Shown here in pieces: positions 17,054 through 26,755 of a stretch of 64,000 nucleotides of DNA. Source of the DNA: Planctomyces sp. (GTDB lineage Bacteria; Planctomycetota; Planctomycetia; Planctomycetales; Planctomycetaceae); the NCBI GenBank assembly GCA_016795105.1, contig JAEUIH010000016.1:1-64000 (forward strand), read 5' to 3'. Both the position numbers and the translations under genes were made by a program. Under the pieces are notes generated by a model. The model saw only the letters and a program-made list of their open reading frames with translations. It had not been told where the DNA came from and searched no databases. How positions within the stretch are numbered: position 1 is the stretch's first letter; every line of letters starts with the position of its first letter.

Positions 17054-18160
17054 TTATGAGAGAGGATGCTTTCGATCCTTCAGTGGCAGATCCACGGGTA
17101 CCTGCCCGTGGATGTGTGAAGCAAACACAGCGGTGATCATCTCGATTGTCCAGCGTGCATCATACATACTGCAAAGCGGCTGCAGTTCCGGTTTCACAAT
17201 ACAGTCAATCAGGTTTTCGACAGCTACAATGTTTCCTCCATGCAGTCCCGTGTTCGGTAGTGATTCCGGCTTACCGACTCCTTCAGACGACAACCGCTCC
17301 CATGCCTTTCCGCTTCGACCGGGAGCCCATGCCGGATCACGCAGCACCCAGCACTCACCAGGATACCCGGTCAGGAACTCAAGGACACCTTCGGTACCGA
17401 ACACCTGAATTCCAAACCTCGAAGGGGTCCCGCCGGCACCTCTTTGAGATGCGAAATATCCTGTTGCTCCGCCTGCAAGGCGATAAGAGGCCTGAATGTG
17501 ATCACCAGTTAGCGGACCAATACCTTCATTGCCCGGTGCGACATCAGCTAAAACAGCAGGCTTGCGATTGTTCATCACAACCGCCTGACAGGATACCGGA
17601 TCGCCACCAAACACGCGCATCAGGTCAAGAACGTGACTACCAAGTACCCAAAGGTCCTCGCCACCACCGCGTCGAGCGTCCTCTTTGCCGCGTCCGCGAA
17701 GTTCGAGAATCTTCCCGATGAGGCCTTTCCTGATTTCTTCCCGAGCAACAGCGAGGGCAGGGGTCCAGCGAGTTTGATGAGCAATCGCCAGTTTGAGGTG
17801 CCTCATCTCAAATGCCTGAACGATTTCATCCGCCTCCTGCAGATTGCGGCAAAACGGTTTCTCCATATAGACGTGACAGCCATGTTCAGCTGCCGCCATC
17901 AGCAGTGTGTGGTGGAAATCAATCCAGCGAGGAGCAATCGCCACAATATCAAGTTTCTCGCGAACCAGCATTTCCCGGTAATCGGCATAGGCATTTCCTG
18001 CGCCGGTCCGATCCTTTGCCTGATTCCGCCCGGCTTCGTCTTCATCGGCAACCGCAACCACCTGAGCGCGGCTGATTTCGGACCAGACCGTGTCAATGCC
18101 GTGACCAAAGTCACCTTTTCCAGTCCTTCCGATCACACCAACCCGAAGTTTGTCGGCCAT
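17054..18160 (-). CDS. Gfo/Idh/MocA-family oxidoreductase (cytoplasmic)
   Basis: A 368-residue NAD(P)-dependent sugar or inositol dehydrogenase-like protein. The N-terminal Rossmann domain starts RVGVIGRTGKGDFGHGI, followed by VAVADEDEAGRN, DIVAIAPRW and the family motif VYMEKPFCRNLQEAD (Lys of the E-K-P motif helps catalysis). The C-terminal half (LIGKILELRGRGKED onward, HVLDLMRVFGG) forms the substrate domain. There is no signal peptide, unlike the second family member at 36771. The substrate cannot be told. The ATG at 18160 has GGAG eight bases upstream. Its stop codon lies a few bases from the end of repeat array 1. Confidence 0.88.
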   Translation of the reverse strand: MADKLRVGVIGRTGKGDFGHGIDTVWSEISRAQVVAVADEDEAGRNQAKDRTGAGNAYADYREMLVREKLDIVAIAPRWIDFHHTLLMAAAEHGCHVYMEKPFCRNLQEADEIVQAFEMRHLKLAIAHQTRWTPALAVAREEIRKGLIGKILELRGRGKEDARRGGGEDLWVLGSHVLDLMRVFGGDPVSCQAVVMNNRKPAVLADVAPGNEGIGPLTGDHIQASYRLAGGATGYFASQRGAGGTPSRFGIQVFGTEGVLEFLTGYPGECWVLRDPAWAPGRSGKAWERLSSEGVGKPESLPNTGLHGGNIVAVENLIDCIVKPELQPLCSMYDARWTIEMITAVFASHIHGQVPVDLPLKDRKHPLS

Positions 18161-18403
18161 TACAGAGTCTCCAGTTTGAAATGCAGGGTCGACCGACTGC
18201 TGTTCATAACATCACGTGATTCCGTGTGCCAGTGACGGCTCCGTAAGCATTCCCGATTTCTGGTTTTGGCGGGAAAAAGCCAATGCCGTCCCATGGTTCC
18301 TCGAACAGTTGGCCTTTGCACGTTATAGTTTCGCCTCCTTTGGCAGTTCCCACCAAATCTTTGGGCTATTCATTCCTGAACCTCCTGTGGTGTTTACAGA
18401 TCC

Positions 18404-19591
18404 ATGAAGATTCACGAGTATCAGGCAAAGCAGTTGTTCCGAGCCGCCGGTGTCCCGGTTCCAGAAGGAATTGTCGCGAAGACTCCGGATGAAGTTTCTG
18501 CGGCCTTCCAGAAGCTTGGTGGCCCAATTGCCGTCGTAAAATCACAGATTCACGCTGGTGGCCGTGGCAAAGGTCAGTTTAAGGAACACCCTGAACAACG
18601 GGGTGTTGTTCTTGTCCGGTCAGCGGATGAAGCCCGTGAAAACGCAAAGCGGATGCTGGGAAGCACTCTGGTAACAATCCAGACCGGTCCGGAAGGCAAG
18701 CAGGTGAATACTCTGTTCGTTGAACAGGGACTGAAGATCGCCCGAGAATTGTACCTCGGGATTGTTGTTGACCGGGAAGTGGGTGGACCGGTCCTGATCA
18801 TGTCATCCGAAGGCGGGATGAACATTGAGGACGTCGCGCACGACACTCCGGAAAAGATTCTCTCCGAGCCATTTGACGCAGCGTTGGGATTGTTCCCGTA
18901 CCAGGCACGCAAGATGGCGTACAAGCTCGGATTTGATGCCGCAGCAGTGCGTGCTGCAGAAAAATTCCTCCCGCGGATTTGTCGCTTCTTCGTTGACTAC
19001 GACTGCAGCATGACGGAAATCAACCCTCTGGTGCTCACTGACGACAGTCAGCTGCTCGCACTCGACGGCAAGGTTTCGTTCGATGACAATGCCCTGTTCC
19101 GACACGCAGATGTGGTGGCCCTGCGCGACCTCTCCGAAGAAGACCCGGCGGAAGTCAAGGCTGCAGACACCGGACTGAGCTATGTTAAGCTCGAAGGCAA
19201 TATCGGCTGTCTGGTTAACGGCGCTGGTCTTGCGATGAGCACAATGGACCTGATTAAGCTTCATGGCGGTGAACCAGCAAACTTCCTCGACGTGGGCGGC
19301 GGTGCAAATGTCGACCAGGTCACAGAAGCGTTCCGGATTATCCTTTCCGACAGGAATGTGAAAGCAGTCCTTGTCAATATCTTTGGCGGTATCATGAAGT
19401 GCGACACAATCGTGGATGCACTTTTGATCGCATACGAAAAGGTGGGCTTTAATGTACCACTCGTTGTTCGCCTCGAAGGAACCAACGTGCAGAAAGCCCG
19501 AGAAATGCTGGAAGCCAGTGGCAGAGCCATCATCACGGCCACTGACCTCACGGATGCCGCAAAGAAAGTTGTGGCCTCCCTTCCGGCCTGA
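18404..19591 (+). CDS. sucC: Succinyl-CoA synthetase (ADP-forming), beta subunit
   Basis: SucC with SucD makes succinate and ATP from succinyl-CoA in the TCA cycle. The 395 residues begin [22 protein letters not shown], the standard N-terminus, with an ATP-grasp domain ([17 protein letters not shown]-like [31 protein letters not shown]) and the CoA-ligase domain at the C-terminus ([42 protein letters not shown]). sucD follows after 100 bases on the same strand and is surely its partner. No other TCA gene is adjacent. Confidence 0.97.
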   Translation: MKIHEYQAKQLFRAAGVPVPEGIVAKTPDEVSAAFQKLGGPIAVVKSQIHAGGRGKGQFKEHPEQRGVVLVRSADEARENAKRMLGSTLVTIQTGPEGKQVNTLFVEQGLKIARELYLGIVVDREVGGPVLIMSSEGGMNIEDVAHDTPEKILSEPFDAALGLFPYQARKMAYKLGFDAAAVRAAEKFLPRICRFFVDYDCSMTEINPLVLTDDSQLLALDGKVSFDDNALFRHADVVALRDLSEEDPAEVKAADTGLSYVKLEGNIGCLVNGAGLAMSTMDLIKLHGGEPANFLDVGGGANVDQVTEAFRIILSDRNVKAVLVNIFGGIMKCDTIVDALLIAYEKVGFNVPLVVRLEGTNVQKAREMLEASGRAIITATDLTDAAKKVVASLPA

Positions 19592-19691
19592 GAATTCCGG
19601 TGCCAGTCGGGACGACTTCGGTCCGTACTAGCCGTCTCCGTTATTTGTTTGGTCATCATACGAAGCCTTCATTCAGCACGAATCCAACGTT

Positions 19692-20585
19692 ATGAGTATC
19701 CTCGTATCCAGGTCGACTCGGGTTATCTGTCAGGGCATCACTGGCAAGACAGGTTTGTTCCACAGTCAGCAATGCCGAGCTTACGCAGCAGAATGCCAGC
19801 CCGGTATCGATGTCTTTGTCGGAGGTGTCACTCCAGGCAAGGGCGGCACAACTGTTGATGGATTCCCCGTATTTGACTCCGTCCACGAAGCTCGCCAAAA
19901 GACCGGCGCAAACACCTCGATGGTCTTTGTACCACCTCCGTTCTGCGGTGACGCTATCCTGGAGGCCGCTGACGCCGGCATGGAGCTGATTGTCGCCATC
20001 ACTGAAGGTATTCCTGTGATGGATATGATCAAAGTGAAGCGAGGTCTGGAGAAATCGAAATCGCGCCTGATCGGCCCAAATTGTCCAGGTGTAATCACTC
20101 CGGGCATCGCCAAGATCGGCATCATGCCTGGCTATATCCATAAGCCAGGGACAATCGGCATCATCAGCAAGAGCGGGACCCTGACCTACGAAGCGGCATG
20201 GCAGCTCGGAAGGGTTGGGCTCGGACAAAGCACAGCCGTCGGTATTGGTGGAGACCCAATCAACGGAACGAACTATATTGATCTGCTGGAGATGTTCCAG
20301 AATGATCCAGGTACCGAAGGGATCTTGATCATCGGCGAGATCGGCGGAAATGCAGAACAGCAGGCAGCCGACTACATCAAGTCTCATGTCACCAAACCAG
20401 TCGCCGGATTCATCGCCGGCCAGACTGCACCTCCAGGCAAACGCATGGGACATGCCGGTGCAATCATTTCCGGTGGTGGCGGAACTGCCGCCGAAAAGAT
20501 GGATGCACTTAAGGCAGCCAGTGTTGTTGTCTCCGCCAGCCCCGCAGGAATGGGTGACGCAATGAAGCAGGCTATGTCCCGGTAA
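19692..20585 (+). CDS. sucD: Succinyl-CoA synthetase (ADP-forming), alpha subunit
   Basis: The 297-residue alpha subunit that binds CoA and carries the phosphohistidine intermediate. Seen: [17 protein letters not shown] (CoA/Rossmann loop), [48 protein letters not shown], and the phosphohistidine motif [15 protein letters not shown] with His at about residue 253. It follows sucC by 100 bases. The start ATG gives [11 protein letters not shown], typical, although the ribosome site is weak. It converges on the TPR gene ending at 20633. Confidence 0.97.
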   Translation: MSILVSRSTRVICQGITGKTGLFHSQQCRAYAAECQPGIDVFVGGVTPGKGGTTVDGFPVFDSVHEARQKTGANTSMVFVPPPFCGDAILEAADAGMELIVAITEGIPVMDMIKVKRGLEKSKSRLIGPNCPGVITPGIAKIGIMPGYIHKPGTIGIISKSGTLTYEAAWQLGRVGLGQSTAVGIGGDPINGTNYIDLLEMFQNDPGTEGILIIGEIGGNAEQQAADYIKSHVTKPVAGFIAGQTAPPGKRMGHAGAIISGGGGTAAEKMDALKAASVVVSASPAGMGDAMKQAMSR

Positions 20586-20632
20586 ATGCAACAGCATTTT
20601 CGGGACATTCAGCAACCATGCCCTGGTGCTTC

Positions 20633-21769
20633 TTAGTTTCCGGCCGCATCGATCTCGGCGATCAGTTCTGACATGTTGTGCGCAGTTGCAAGTTGGCGAG
20701 CCTCTGCCAGCATGCTCTGACCTTCATCGGCCTGTTTGGCCTTTACAAGAATCAGGCCTCTTTGAAGCAATGCTCGCGCCTTCAGTGTCTCTGAATCGCC
20801 CGCTTGTTCGACCAGCTTCCCGGAAATCTCCAGCTGCCTATCAAGGTCTCCGTTCTCGGAATACAGTATTAACAGGTTGTCAAGAATCACCTGACGGATC
20901 GTTGTCTTTCCCAGTTGTTCGGCGAATTCAAGATCAACAAGCGCCTGTTCCGCTTTCCCCTCGCCATACAGCAGCGTTGCTCGATTTGTCCGAGCCCTGG
21001 CAAGAAAATCTGTGCCAGCATGCTCGCTTTCAATCACGGCGCTGTATTCAACCATCGCTTTGGCCAAATCACCGGAATGCTGCAGAGTCACTCCGTTATT
21101 GAAGCGAATCTGTGCAATCAGGTCCGGATAATCTGAGGCGAATCGAATTGCCTCTTCACCATCCGCCAAAGAAAGTTCGGTTTCGCCGTGAATCGAACGG
21201 ACCAGTGAACGCGCTCGCAGTGCAAGTGCCTTTGTCAGGTGATCTGCCGCCTCAGAGGCGAGGACGGCGTCAACGTCAGAAAGGCAGGATGCAAAGTCTT
21301 TATGCTCCGCAAATGCCTCCGCTCGATACGCCAACAAACGTGCTCGAAGATCAGCCGGCAATTCATTGTTTGACAACGCTGCTTCTGCGGCTGGAATCGT
21401 ATGCTGACTGCGATTTTGCTTCCAGAAACACTCGGCCGTTCGAAACTGTGCAATCGCTCTCTGAGTTGGTGATGCTTCTTTTTCAGTCAATACGCGATTG
21501 AACAGTTCAAGGGCTTTTGTCGAATCCCCGGCCTGCATCGCTGCGACACCGGCAGCCAGATTACCGTCGATGTCAGATGCAGATTTCGATTCCGAACTGC
21601 TGAACGCCGAGATGAAGCCAACAACAAAGACCAGCGCCAGCGGCACGCCAATCAGAAGAAGTACAACGTACCCGACAATCTTCGCAATCAGTGCAATCAC
21701 CGATGGGCCTGAAGAACGCGGAACGCCTGTGTTCGTTAACGGACCACCCTCAAAAGGATCAAAGCTCAT
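20633..21769 (-). CDS. TPR-repeat protein with an N-terminal membrane anchor
   Basis: A 378-residue protein with a short proline/glycine-rich cytoplasmic start, one membrane segment (about 24-55, VIALIAKIVGYVVLLLIGVPLALVFVV) and then tetratricopeptide-type helix pairs (GVAAMQAGDSTKALELFNRVL, FNNGVTLQHSGDLAKAMVEYSAVI, RATLLYGEGKAEQALVDLEFA, RGLILVKAKQADEGQSMLAEA). Such proteins scaffold complexes; no partner is suggested by the neighbours. The ATG has GAGGG upstream. Repeat array 2 lies about 160 bases before its start. Confidence 0.72.
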   Translation of the reverse strand: MSFDPFEGGPLTNTGVPRSSGPSVIALIAKIVGYVVLLLIGVPLALVFVVGFISAFSSSESKSASDIDGNLAAGVAAMQAGDSTKALELFNRVLTEKEASPTQRAIAQFRTAECFWKQNRSQHTIPAAEAALSNNELPADLRARLLAYRAEAFAEHKDFASCLSDVDAVLASEAADHLTKALALRARSLVRSIHGETELSLADGEEAIRFASDYPDLIAQIRFNNGVTLQHSGDLAKAMVEYSAVIESEHAGTDFLARARTNRATLLYGEGKAEQALVDLEFAEQLGKTTIRQVILDNLLILYSENGDLDRQLEISGKLVEQAGDSETLKARALLQRGLILVKAKQADEGQSMLAEARQLATAHNMSELIAEIDAAGN

Positions 21770-21926
21770 TTGCCAAAGCCCTCATACGACTGACTGGTGC
21801 CTGCGTCCGTCATAATTTGCTGGTTTTCCCGCATCCTCCACGCGCAGAAAGTATTCGTTCCTCACGAATCCTGAAAACCATAGGTTGCAGTTTCCCGCAG
21901 CCACGATTTTCTCCCAAAAAATAGAC

Positions 21927-22565
21927 GTAGCTTGGGCATTCCTGCCCGAGCCGCCACTGCGACGCGGCAGTGCTCGAATCAGCGCGGGACGGGCCGTAGC
22001 TTGGGCATTCTTGCCCGAGCCGCCACTGCGCCGCGGTAGTGCTCGAACCAGCGCGGGACGGGCAGGAATGCCCTTCCTACTTAGGGAGCCGCCACTGCGC
22101 CGCGGTAGGGCTCGAATCAGCGCGGGACGGGCCGGAGCTTGGGCATTCTTGCCCGAGCCGCCACTGCGACGCGGCAGGGCTCGAATCAGCGCGGGACGGG
22201 CAGGAAGGCCCATCCTACTTAGGGAGCCGCCACTGCGCCGCGGCAGGGCTCGAACCAGCGCGGGACGGGCAGGAATGCCCATCCTACTTAGGGGGCCGCA
22301 CTGCGACGCGGTAGTGCTCGAATCAGCGCGGGACGGGCAGGAATGCCCATCCTACTTAGGGAGCCGCCACTGCGACGCGGTAGGGCTCGAACCAGCGCGG
22401 GACGGGCACGAATGCCCATCCTACTTAGGGAGCCGCCACTGCGACGCGGCAGGGCTCGAATCAGCGCGGGACGGGCAGGAATCCCCATCCTACCTAGGGA
22501 GCCGCCACTGCGACGCGGTAGGGCTCGAATCAGCGCGGGACGGGCAGGAATCCCCATCCTACTCA
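21927..22565. repeat. Tandem array of nine 69-bp units with REP-like palindromes (array 2)
   Basis: The segment CCGCCACTGCG recurs at about 21951, 22020, 22089, 22158, 22227, 22296, 22364, 22433 and 22502: a near-perfect 69-base period. Each unit holds a spacer hairpin (CACTGC...GCAGTG) and the palindromic core shared with array 1. Some units read GTAGCTTGGGCATTC, others the inverted form ending AATGCCCATCCTAC. The whole array is the reverse complement of array 1 in spacer orientation. It separates ndk from the TPR gene. Two late copies read AATCCCCATCC, weakening the stem. The long open frames through it on both strands are artefacts of the 69-base period being divisible by three. Confidence 0.92.
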
Positions 22566-22586
22566 CGGCGTCGCCCCAAGCTGTAA

Positions 22587-23054
22587 TCAGGCTTCTTCAG
22601 GCGCCCATGACCATGGGGTGATGCACAGCGGGGTTGCGAAGATTTCGCTGTCCTTGAAGTAAACTGCGATCTCCTTCTTTGCAGAATCAACGCCGTCACT
22701 GCCGTGGATGAGATTCATCTGACGGCTGGCACCATAATCACCACGAATGGTCCCTGGGGCAGATGCTCGACCGTTAGTCGCGCCCATCAGTGTTCGCATT
22801 ACGGAAACTGCTTCCGGCCCTTCGATAATAAGCGCCACAACGGGACCTGAGGTAATGAACCCTTCAAGTTCCGGATAGAAGGGCTTTGAAACATGCTCTG
22901 CATAGTGTTGACGACTCATTTCCGGAGTAATCTGCAGCATCTTCATTGCGACAATCTGAAGGCCCTTGTCTTCGATACGAGACACAATTCGACCAATCAG
23001 GCGACGCTGAACACCATCAGGTTTTACCAGGATCAAAGTACGTTCGAGTGCCAT
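22587..23054 (-). CDS. ndk: Nucleoside diphosphate kinase
   Basis: Ndk moves the terminal phosphate from ATP to other NDPs through a phosphohistidine. The 155 residues start ALERTLILVKPDGVQRRLIGRI and carry the active-site motif NLIHGSD with His117, plus RTLMGATNGRASAPGTIRGDYG and the C-terminal EIAVYF. All expected residues are present and the length is slightly above the usual 140-150. It ends about 20 bases from repeat array 2. It is 90 bases downstream of carA on the same strand, though the two are functionally linked only through nucleotide metabolism. Confidence 0.96.
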   Translation of the reverse strand: MALERTLILVKPDGVQRRLIGRIVSRIEDKGLQIVAMKMLQITPEMSRQHYAEHVSKPFYPELEGFITSGPVVALIIEGPEAVSVMRTLMGATNGRASAPGTIRGDYGASRQMNLIHGSDGVDSAKKEIAVYFKDSEIFATPLCITPWSWAPEEA

Positions 23055-23145
23055 TGAAAGCAGTCCGGTTTCAAAAAGGTTCTGTACAACACAACAAGCC
23101 GCAATTGCTGCAGCAACAACTTCAGGGAGGAAAAACGGAACAGCG

Positions 23146-24285
23146 TCAGACGGGCTGCCCCTGCATCATTTCGACAAATTCACGGAACAGATAATGGCTG
23201 TCATGCGGTCCGGCGGCAGCTTCAGGATGATACTGGACGCCAAAAGCCGGATAGACCTTATGACGAATCCCTTCAACCGTGTTATCGTTGAGGTTCACAT
23301 GAGTCACCTCAACATCGTCCGGCAGTGAGGCTGGATCTACAGCAAAACCATGGTTCTGGGATGTGATTTCCACCTTCCCGGTCCGCTTATTCAGAACAGG
23401 CTGATTGGCTCCGCGATGGCCGAACCTCAGTTTGTATGTTCGTCCGCCGAAAGCAAGTCCGAGCAACTGCAGACCCAAACAAATCCCGAACACCGGTTTT
23501 TTCCCAAGAAGTCCTCGAATCGTGTCAATCGCATAAGTCAAGGGCTCCGGATCGCCTGGACCATTGGACAGAAATACCCCGTCCGGATTCATTGCAAGAA
23601 TCGCTTCAGCAGTGGTATCTCCGGGAACAATTGTCACCTGGCAACCGGCATCTTTCAGGTATCGAGGGATGTTGAGCTTCATGCCGTAGTCAATTGCGAC
23701 GACCTTTGGCCCGTCAGTTCGCGATGCAAAAGACTGAAAGTCGGACGGGCGCCCCAGATCATGAAGCGGCGTGTCCCATGCACATTTGTCATGGGCCATG
23801 ACTTCCCTGACCAAATCTCTGCCTACGATGTCCGGGCTGTTTTGCGCTTTGGCAACCAGTGAAGCATCATCAAGGTCGATGGAAGAAAGAACTCCTTTCA
23901 TCGCACCTTGTTTACGAATCTGGCGGACGAGCGCACGAGTATCGATTCCCTGGAGTCCCATGATGTTGTTGCGGCGAAGATACGAATCCAGCGATTCCTG
24001 GGACCGAAAGCTGCTCGGCACATCGCAGAGCTCTTTAACTACGAAGCCTCTCAAAAACAAACCACGACTTTCAACGTCTTCTGTATTGACGCCGTAATTC
24101 CCAATCAGCGGATACGTCATGGTCACAATCTGACCGTTGTAGGACGGGTCAGTCAGGATTTCCTGATATCCCGTCATGCTGGTATTGAAGACGACTTCCC
24201 CAAAAATTTCGCCTTCTGCACCAAAACTCAGTCCGGGAAATACCGAACCATTCGCCAAAGCCAGCTTTGCCGGTCGACTTGACAT
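23146..24285 (-). CDS. carA: Carbamoyl-phosphate synthase, small (glutamine amidotransferase) subunit
   Basis: CarA hydrolyses glutamine and passes ammonia to CarB for carbamoyl phosphate, used in arginine and pyrimidine synthesis. The 379 residues start AKLALANGSVFPGLSFGAEGEIFGEVVFNTSMTGYQEILTD-like sequence, all typical, and the C-terminal class I amidotransferase domain has the catalytic Cys in GICLGLQLLGLAFGG and the His/Glu pair in VQYHPEAAAGPHDS. The ATG at 24285 was chosen because AAGGAA lies 11 bases upstream and the family starts there; a GTG-type upstream extension is not conserved. carB is not adjacent. Confidence 0.96.
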   Translation of the reverse strand: MSSRPAKLALANGSVFPGLSFGAEGEIFGEVVFNTSMTGYQEILTDPSYNGQIVTMTYPLIGNYGVNTEDVESRGLFLRGFVVKELCDVPSSFRSQESLDSYLRRNNIMGLQGIDTRALVRQIRKQGAMKGVLSSIDLDDASLVAKAQNSPDIVGRDLVREVMAHDKCAWDTPLHDLGRPSDFQSFASRTDGPKVVAIDYGMKLNIPRYLKDAGCQVTIVPGDTTAEAILAMNPDGVFLSNGPGDPEPLTYAIDTIRGLLGKKPVFGICLGLQLLGLAFGGRTYKLRFGHRGANQPVLNKRTGKVEITSQNHGFAVDPASLPDDVEVTHVNLNDNTVEGIRHKVYPAFGVQYHPEAAAGPHDSHYLFREFVEMMQGQPV

Positions 24286-24503
24286 CGTCCAAAATTCCTT
24301 GAGGCAGAAACCCGGGTAATACGCCCCAACGGCACGCTGCGCGCACAATCACCGCAGAAATGCGTTCGGGATTTTGCGAGTTTTACCATGGAACAGCGAC
24401 TCGATAAAGGTTCAGCGATCAATACGGTCGAGTTTCCCGGGATTCGCATCACTGAGACACATTCAGATGAAATGCCGCGGAGTCAGCGTTATCCTGCCGC
24501 GTC

Positions 24504-25277
24504 ATGCAACCACACTCTCAGCAATTTGCATCGCTTTCAGGAAAACGCATCGTCGTCACAGGGTCGTCCAGCGGCATCGGCGAGGCGATCGCTAAGACTT
24601 GCGCTCGGGCGGGTGCTTCAGTCGTGATCCATTGCCGCAGTTCGCTCGAAAAAGCAAACCGCGTTTGTGAATCGATCCTGTCTTCCGGTGGAAAGGCTGA
24701 GGTCATTTCCGCTGATCTCTCCGGCTCAGAACAGAGACTCGATTTCCTGCGACAGTGCATCGATCGAGGACCCGTTCATGGACTCGTCAACAACGCAGGC
24801 GCTGATCTCCTGACGACGTCCCTCAAGAATGCGCCCTATGAAACTCGGCTGAATGCGCTGCTGCAAACCGATGTCGGAGCCACCATTGAACTGTCTCGGG
24901 AATTCGGCCGACGATTCTTCGAAGCAGGGCAGGGTGCGATCCTGAATATTGGATGGGATCAATCTGATCGCGGAATGGAAGGCGAAAGCGGTGAATTGTT
25001 CGCAACCGCCAAGAACGCAGTCATGGGCTTTACACGTTCACTGGCGTGCAGTCTTGCTCCCAGAGTCCGAGTCAACTGTATTGCACCGGGGTGGATCAAA
25101 ACTTCATGGGGCGAGCACGCGAGTGACTACTGGCAACAGCGAGTACTTTCCGAGACTCCTCTAAAACGTTGGGGAGAACCGCAGGACATCGCCAACATGG
25201 CTCGCTTCCTGCTCAGCGAAGAAGCCTCGTATATCACGGGACAGGTGATTAACGTCAACGGTGGCGCGGTGAGATAA
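24504..25277 (+). CDS. SDR-family protein lacking the catalytic Ser and Tyr
   Basis: A 257-residue Rossmann-fold protein of the short-chain dehydrogenase/reductase family. The cofactor motif TGSSSGIG (about 19-26), the NNAG motif (96-99) and the C-terminal PLKRWGEPQDIANMARFLLSEEASYITGQVINVNGG are typical. The active site is not: where the family has Y-x-x-x-K, this has F166-A-T-A-K170, and the upstream I-S-S serine position reads NIGWDQ. Only the Lys is kept. The stop is two bases before the GTG of a dihydropteroate synthase-related gene, so the two are translationally linked and a role in pterin-cofactor synthesis, perhaps a reductase-like or structural role, is inferred. An ordinary oxidoreductase activity is doubtful. 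Confidence 0.8.
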   Translation: MQPHSQQFASLSGKRIVVTGSSSGIGEAIAKTCARAGASVVIHCRSSLEKANRVCESILSSGGKAEVISADLSGSEQRLDFLRQCIDRGPVHGLVNNAGADLLTTSLKNAPYETRLNALLQTDVGATIELSREFGRRFFEAGQGAILNIGWDQSDRGMEGESGELFATAKNAVMGFTRSLACSLAPRVRVNCIAPGWIKTSWGEHASDYWQQRVLSETPLKRWGEPQDIANMARFLLSEEASYITGQVINVNGGAVR

Positions 25278-25279
25278 CA

Positions 25280-26755
25280 GTGAAGCCACTTCATGAACAG
25301 CGGATTCTCTTCGTCACCGGCCGACTGGCAGAGCCGGCGCTCCGAGATGTTATCCAGCAGATTGCAGAGAATCTTGGATTCTCCTGGGACATTGCTGTTC
25401 CCGGAATTCAGGTCGCCGCTCTGCTCCACGTTCAACTCCTGCTGAAACGGCTGGATGTATCTGCAGACTTTGATCGGATCATTCTTCCCGGCTGGTGTCA
25501 GGGTGATATCGGGCTGCTCGAAAGTAAGTTCGGGCGACCTGTGGAAACTGGTCCAAAGGACCTGAGAGATCTCCCTGAATACTTTGGACTCGGGAAAAAG
25601 GCTCGCGTGAACCTTGATCGATACTCGATTGAGATCATCGGGGAAATCAACCACGCAACTCGCCAGCCGCTGGATGCCGTGATTCGTGAGGCCATCCGGA
25701 TGCGGCAGAGCGGCGCCGACATGATTGACGTCGGTTGTGTCCCGGGAGAATCCAGCTCTGGTGTCTACGAAATTGTCCGCCAACTGCGGGCTGAAGGACT
25801 AAGGGTCTCCATCGATAGTTTTGATCGTGCTGAAGTCGAAGCAGCAGTCAACGCTGGTGCGGAATTGATCCTCAGCTGCAACAGCTCCAACATTGATTGG
25901 GTAACAACGATCGGAGCAGAAGTTGTTGTGATTCCCGACCATCCATCTGACTTTGATTCTCTGCATTCGCTGGTCCAGCAGGTGACCGAATCCCGGACAC
26001 CCTTTCGAATCGACCCAATCATTGAACCGATCGGCATGGGCTTTGCCGCATCACTGCAAAGATACATGCGAGCCCGTCAGCAGTTCCCAAACACTCCGAT
26101 CATGATGGGAATTGGAAACGTTACCGAGCTGACGGAAACAGATTCAGCAGGAGTCAATATGGTCCTGGCTGCGATCTGTGAGGAACTTGGCATCCAAAGC
26201 GTTCTCACAACTCAGGTGATCCCCTGGTGTCGGACGGCGATCGCGGAACTCAATATTGCCCGCAGACTCGCGTGGTACGCAGTTTCAAACGGAGTTCTGC
26301 CCAAACATCTCTCGTCCGATCTGGTAATGCTCCGCGATCCACGCTGGCAAGGCCGATCTGCAGATTCACTGCAGGTGTTGGCGGAAGCAATCACTGACGC
26401 AAATTTCCGAATTTTTGCTGAGGATGGACAAATCCACCTGATGAATCGAAATGGCTATGACGTCGGCGTCAGCCCGTTTGAAATTTTTCAGAAAGCGATT
26501 CTTCGATCCGGGAATCAGATTGACTCCCCCCACGCTTTCTATCTCGGTTACGAGATGGCTCGAGCAGAACTCGCGCTGCACCTGGGGAAACAGTATGAAC
26601 AGGATGAACCGATGCGCTGGGGATTGCTCGGCACGCTGAGTGCTTCTTCAAGCGTTCATCGTCCTGGGCCCGCGGATCAAACAGAGAGGTCTCCAGAGGC
26701 GTCAGAGAGCAAATCAGTGACACCATCTGAAGCGGATGGGGATGTCCAGCGATGA
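25280..26755 (+). CDS. Dihydropteroate synthase-related protein (DUF6513 / TIGR00284 type)
   Basis: A 491-residue protein resembling the dihydropteroate synthase-related proteins of methanogens and H4MPT-using bacteria, which join a pterin to an aminobenzoate unit. The N-terminal ~125 residues (ILFVTGRLAEPALRDVIQQIA, FDRIILPGWCQGD) form an extra domain found in that family. The TIM-barrel part has IIGEINHATRQ, MRQSGADMIDVGCVPGESSSGVYE, LRVSIDSFDRAEVEAAVNAGAELILSCNSSN, PIMMGIGNVTELTETDSAGVN, matching the pterin-binding pattern. The C-terminal tail (last ~40 residues) is low complexity. It starts with GTG just after the SDR stop and overlaps pabB by four bases (ATGA), so the three genes form an operon. 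Whether its product is methanopterin or folate cannot be read from the window. Confidence 0.8.
   Translation: MKPLHEQRILFVTGRLAEPALRDVIQQIAENLGFSWDIAVPGIQVAALLHVQLLLKRLDVSADFDRIILPGWCQGDIGLLESKFGRPVETGPKDLRDLPEYFGLGKKARVNLDRYSIEIIGEINHATRQPLDAVIREAIRMRQSGADMIDVGCVPGESSSGVYEIVRQLRAEGLRVSIDSFDRAEVEAAVNAGAELILSCNSSNIDWVTTIGAEVVVIPDHPSDFDSLHSLVQQVTESRTPFRIDPIIEPIGMGFAASLQRYMRARQQFPNTPIMMGIGNVTELTETDSAGVNMVLAAICEELGIQSVLTTQVIPWCRTAIAELNIARRLAWYAVSNGVLPKHLSSDLVMLRDPRWQGRSADSLQVLAEAITDANFRIFAEDGQIHLMNRNGYDVGVSPFEIFQKAILRSGNQIDSPHAFYLGYEMARAELALHLGKQYEQDEPMRWGLLGTLSASSSVHRPGPADQTERSPEASESKSVTPSEADGDVQR

Noticed and set aside
16541-17408. Three long plus-strand open frames through repeat array 1
   Set aside because: They consist of repeated WFEYC/GRNAQATTC-type peptides created by the 70-base units in all three frames; no start site or protein family, and they run into the convergent gene.
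21782-22621. Open frames on both strands across repeat array 2
   Set aside because: The 69-base period keeps every frame open; the peptides are repeats of one unit on both strands, so they are artefacts.
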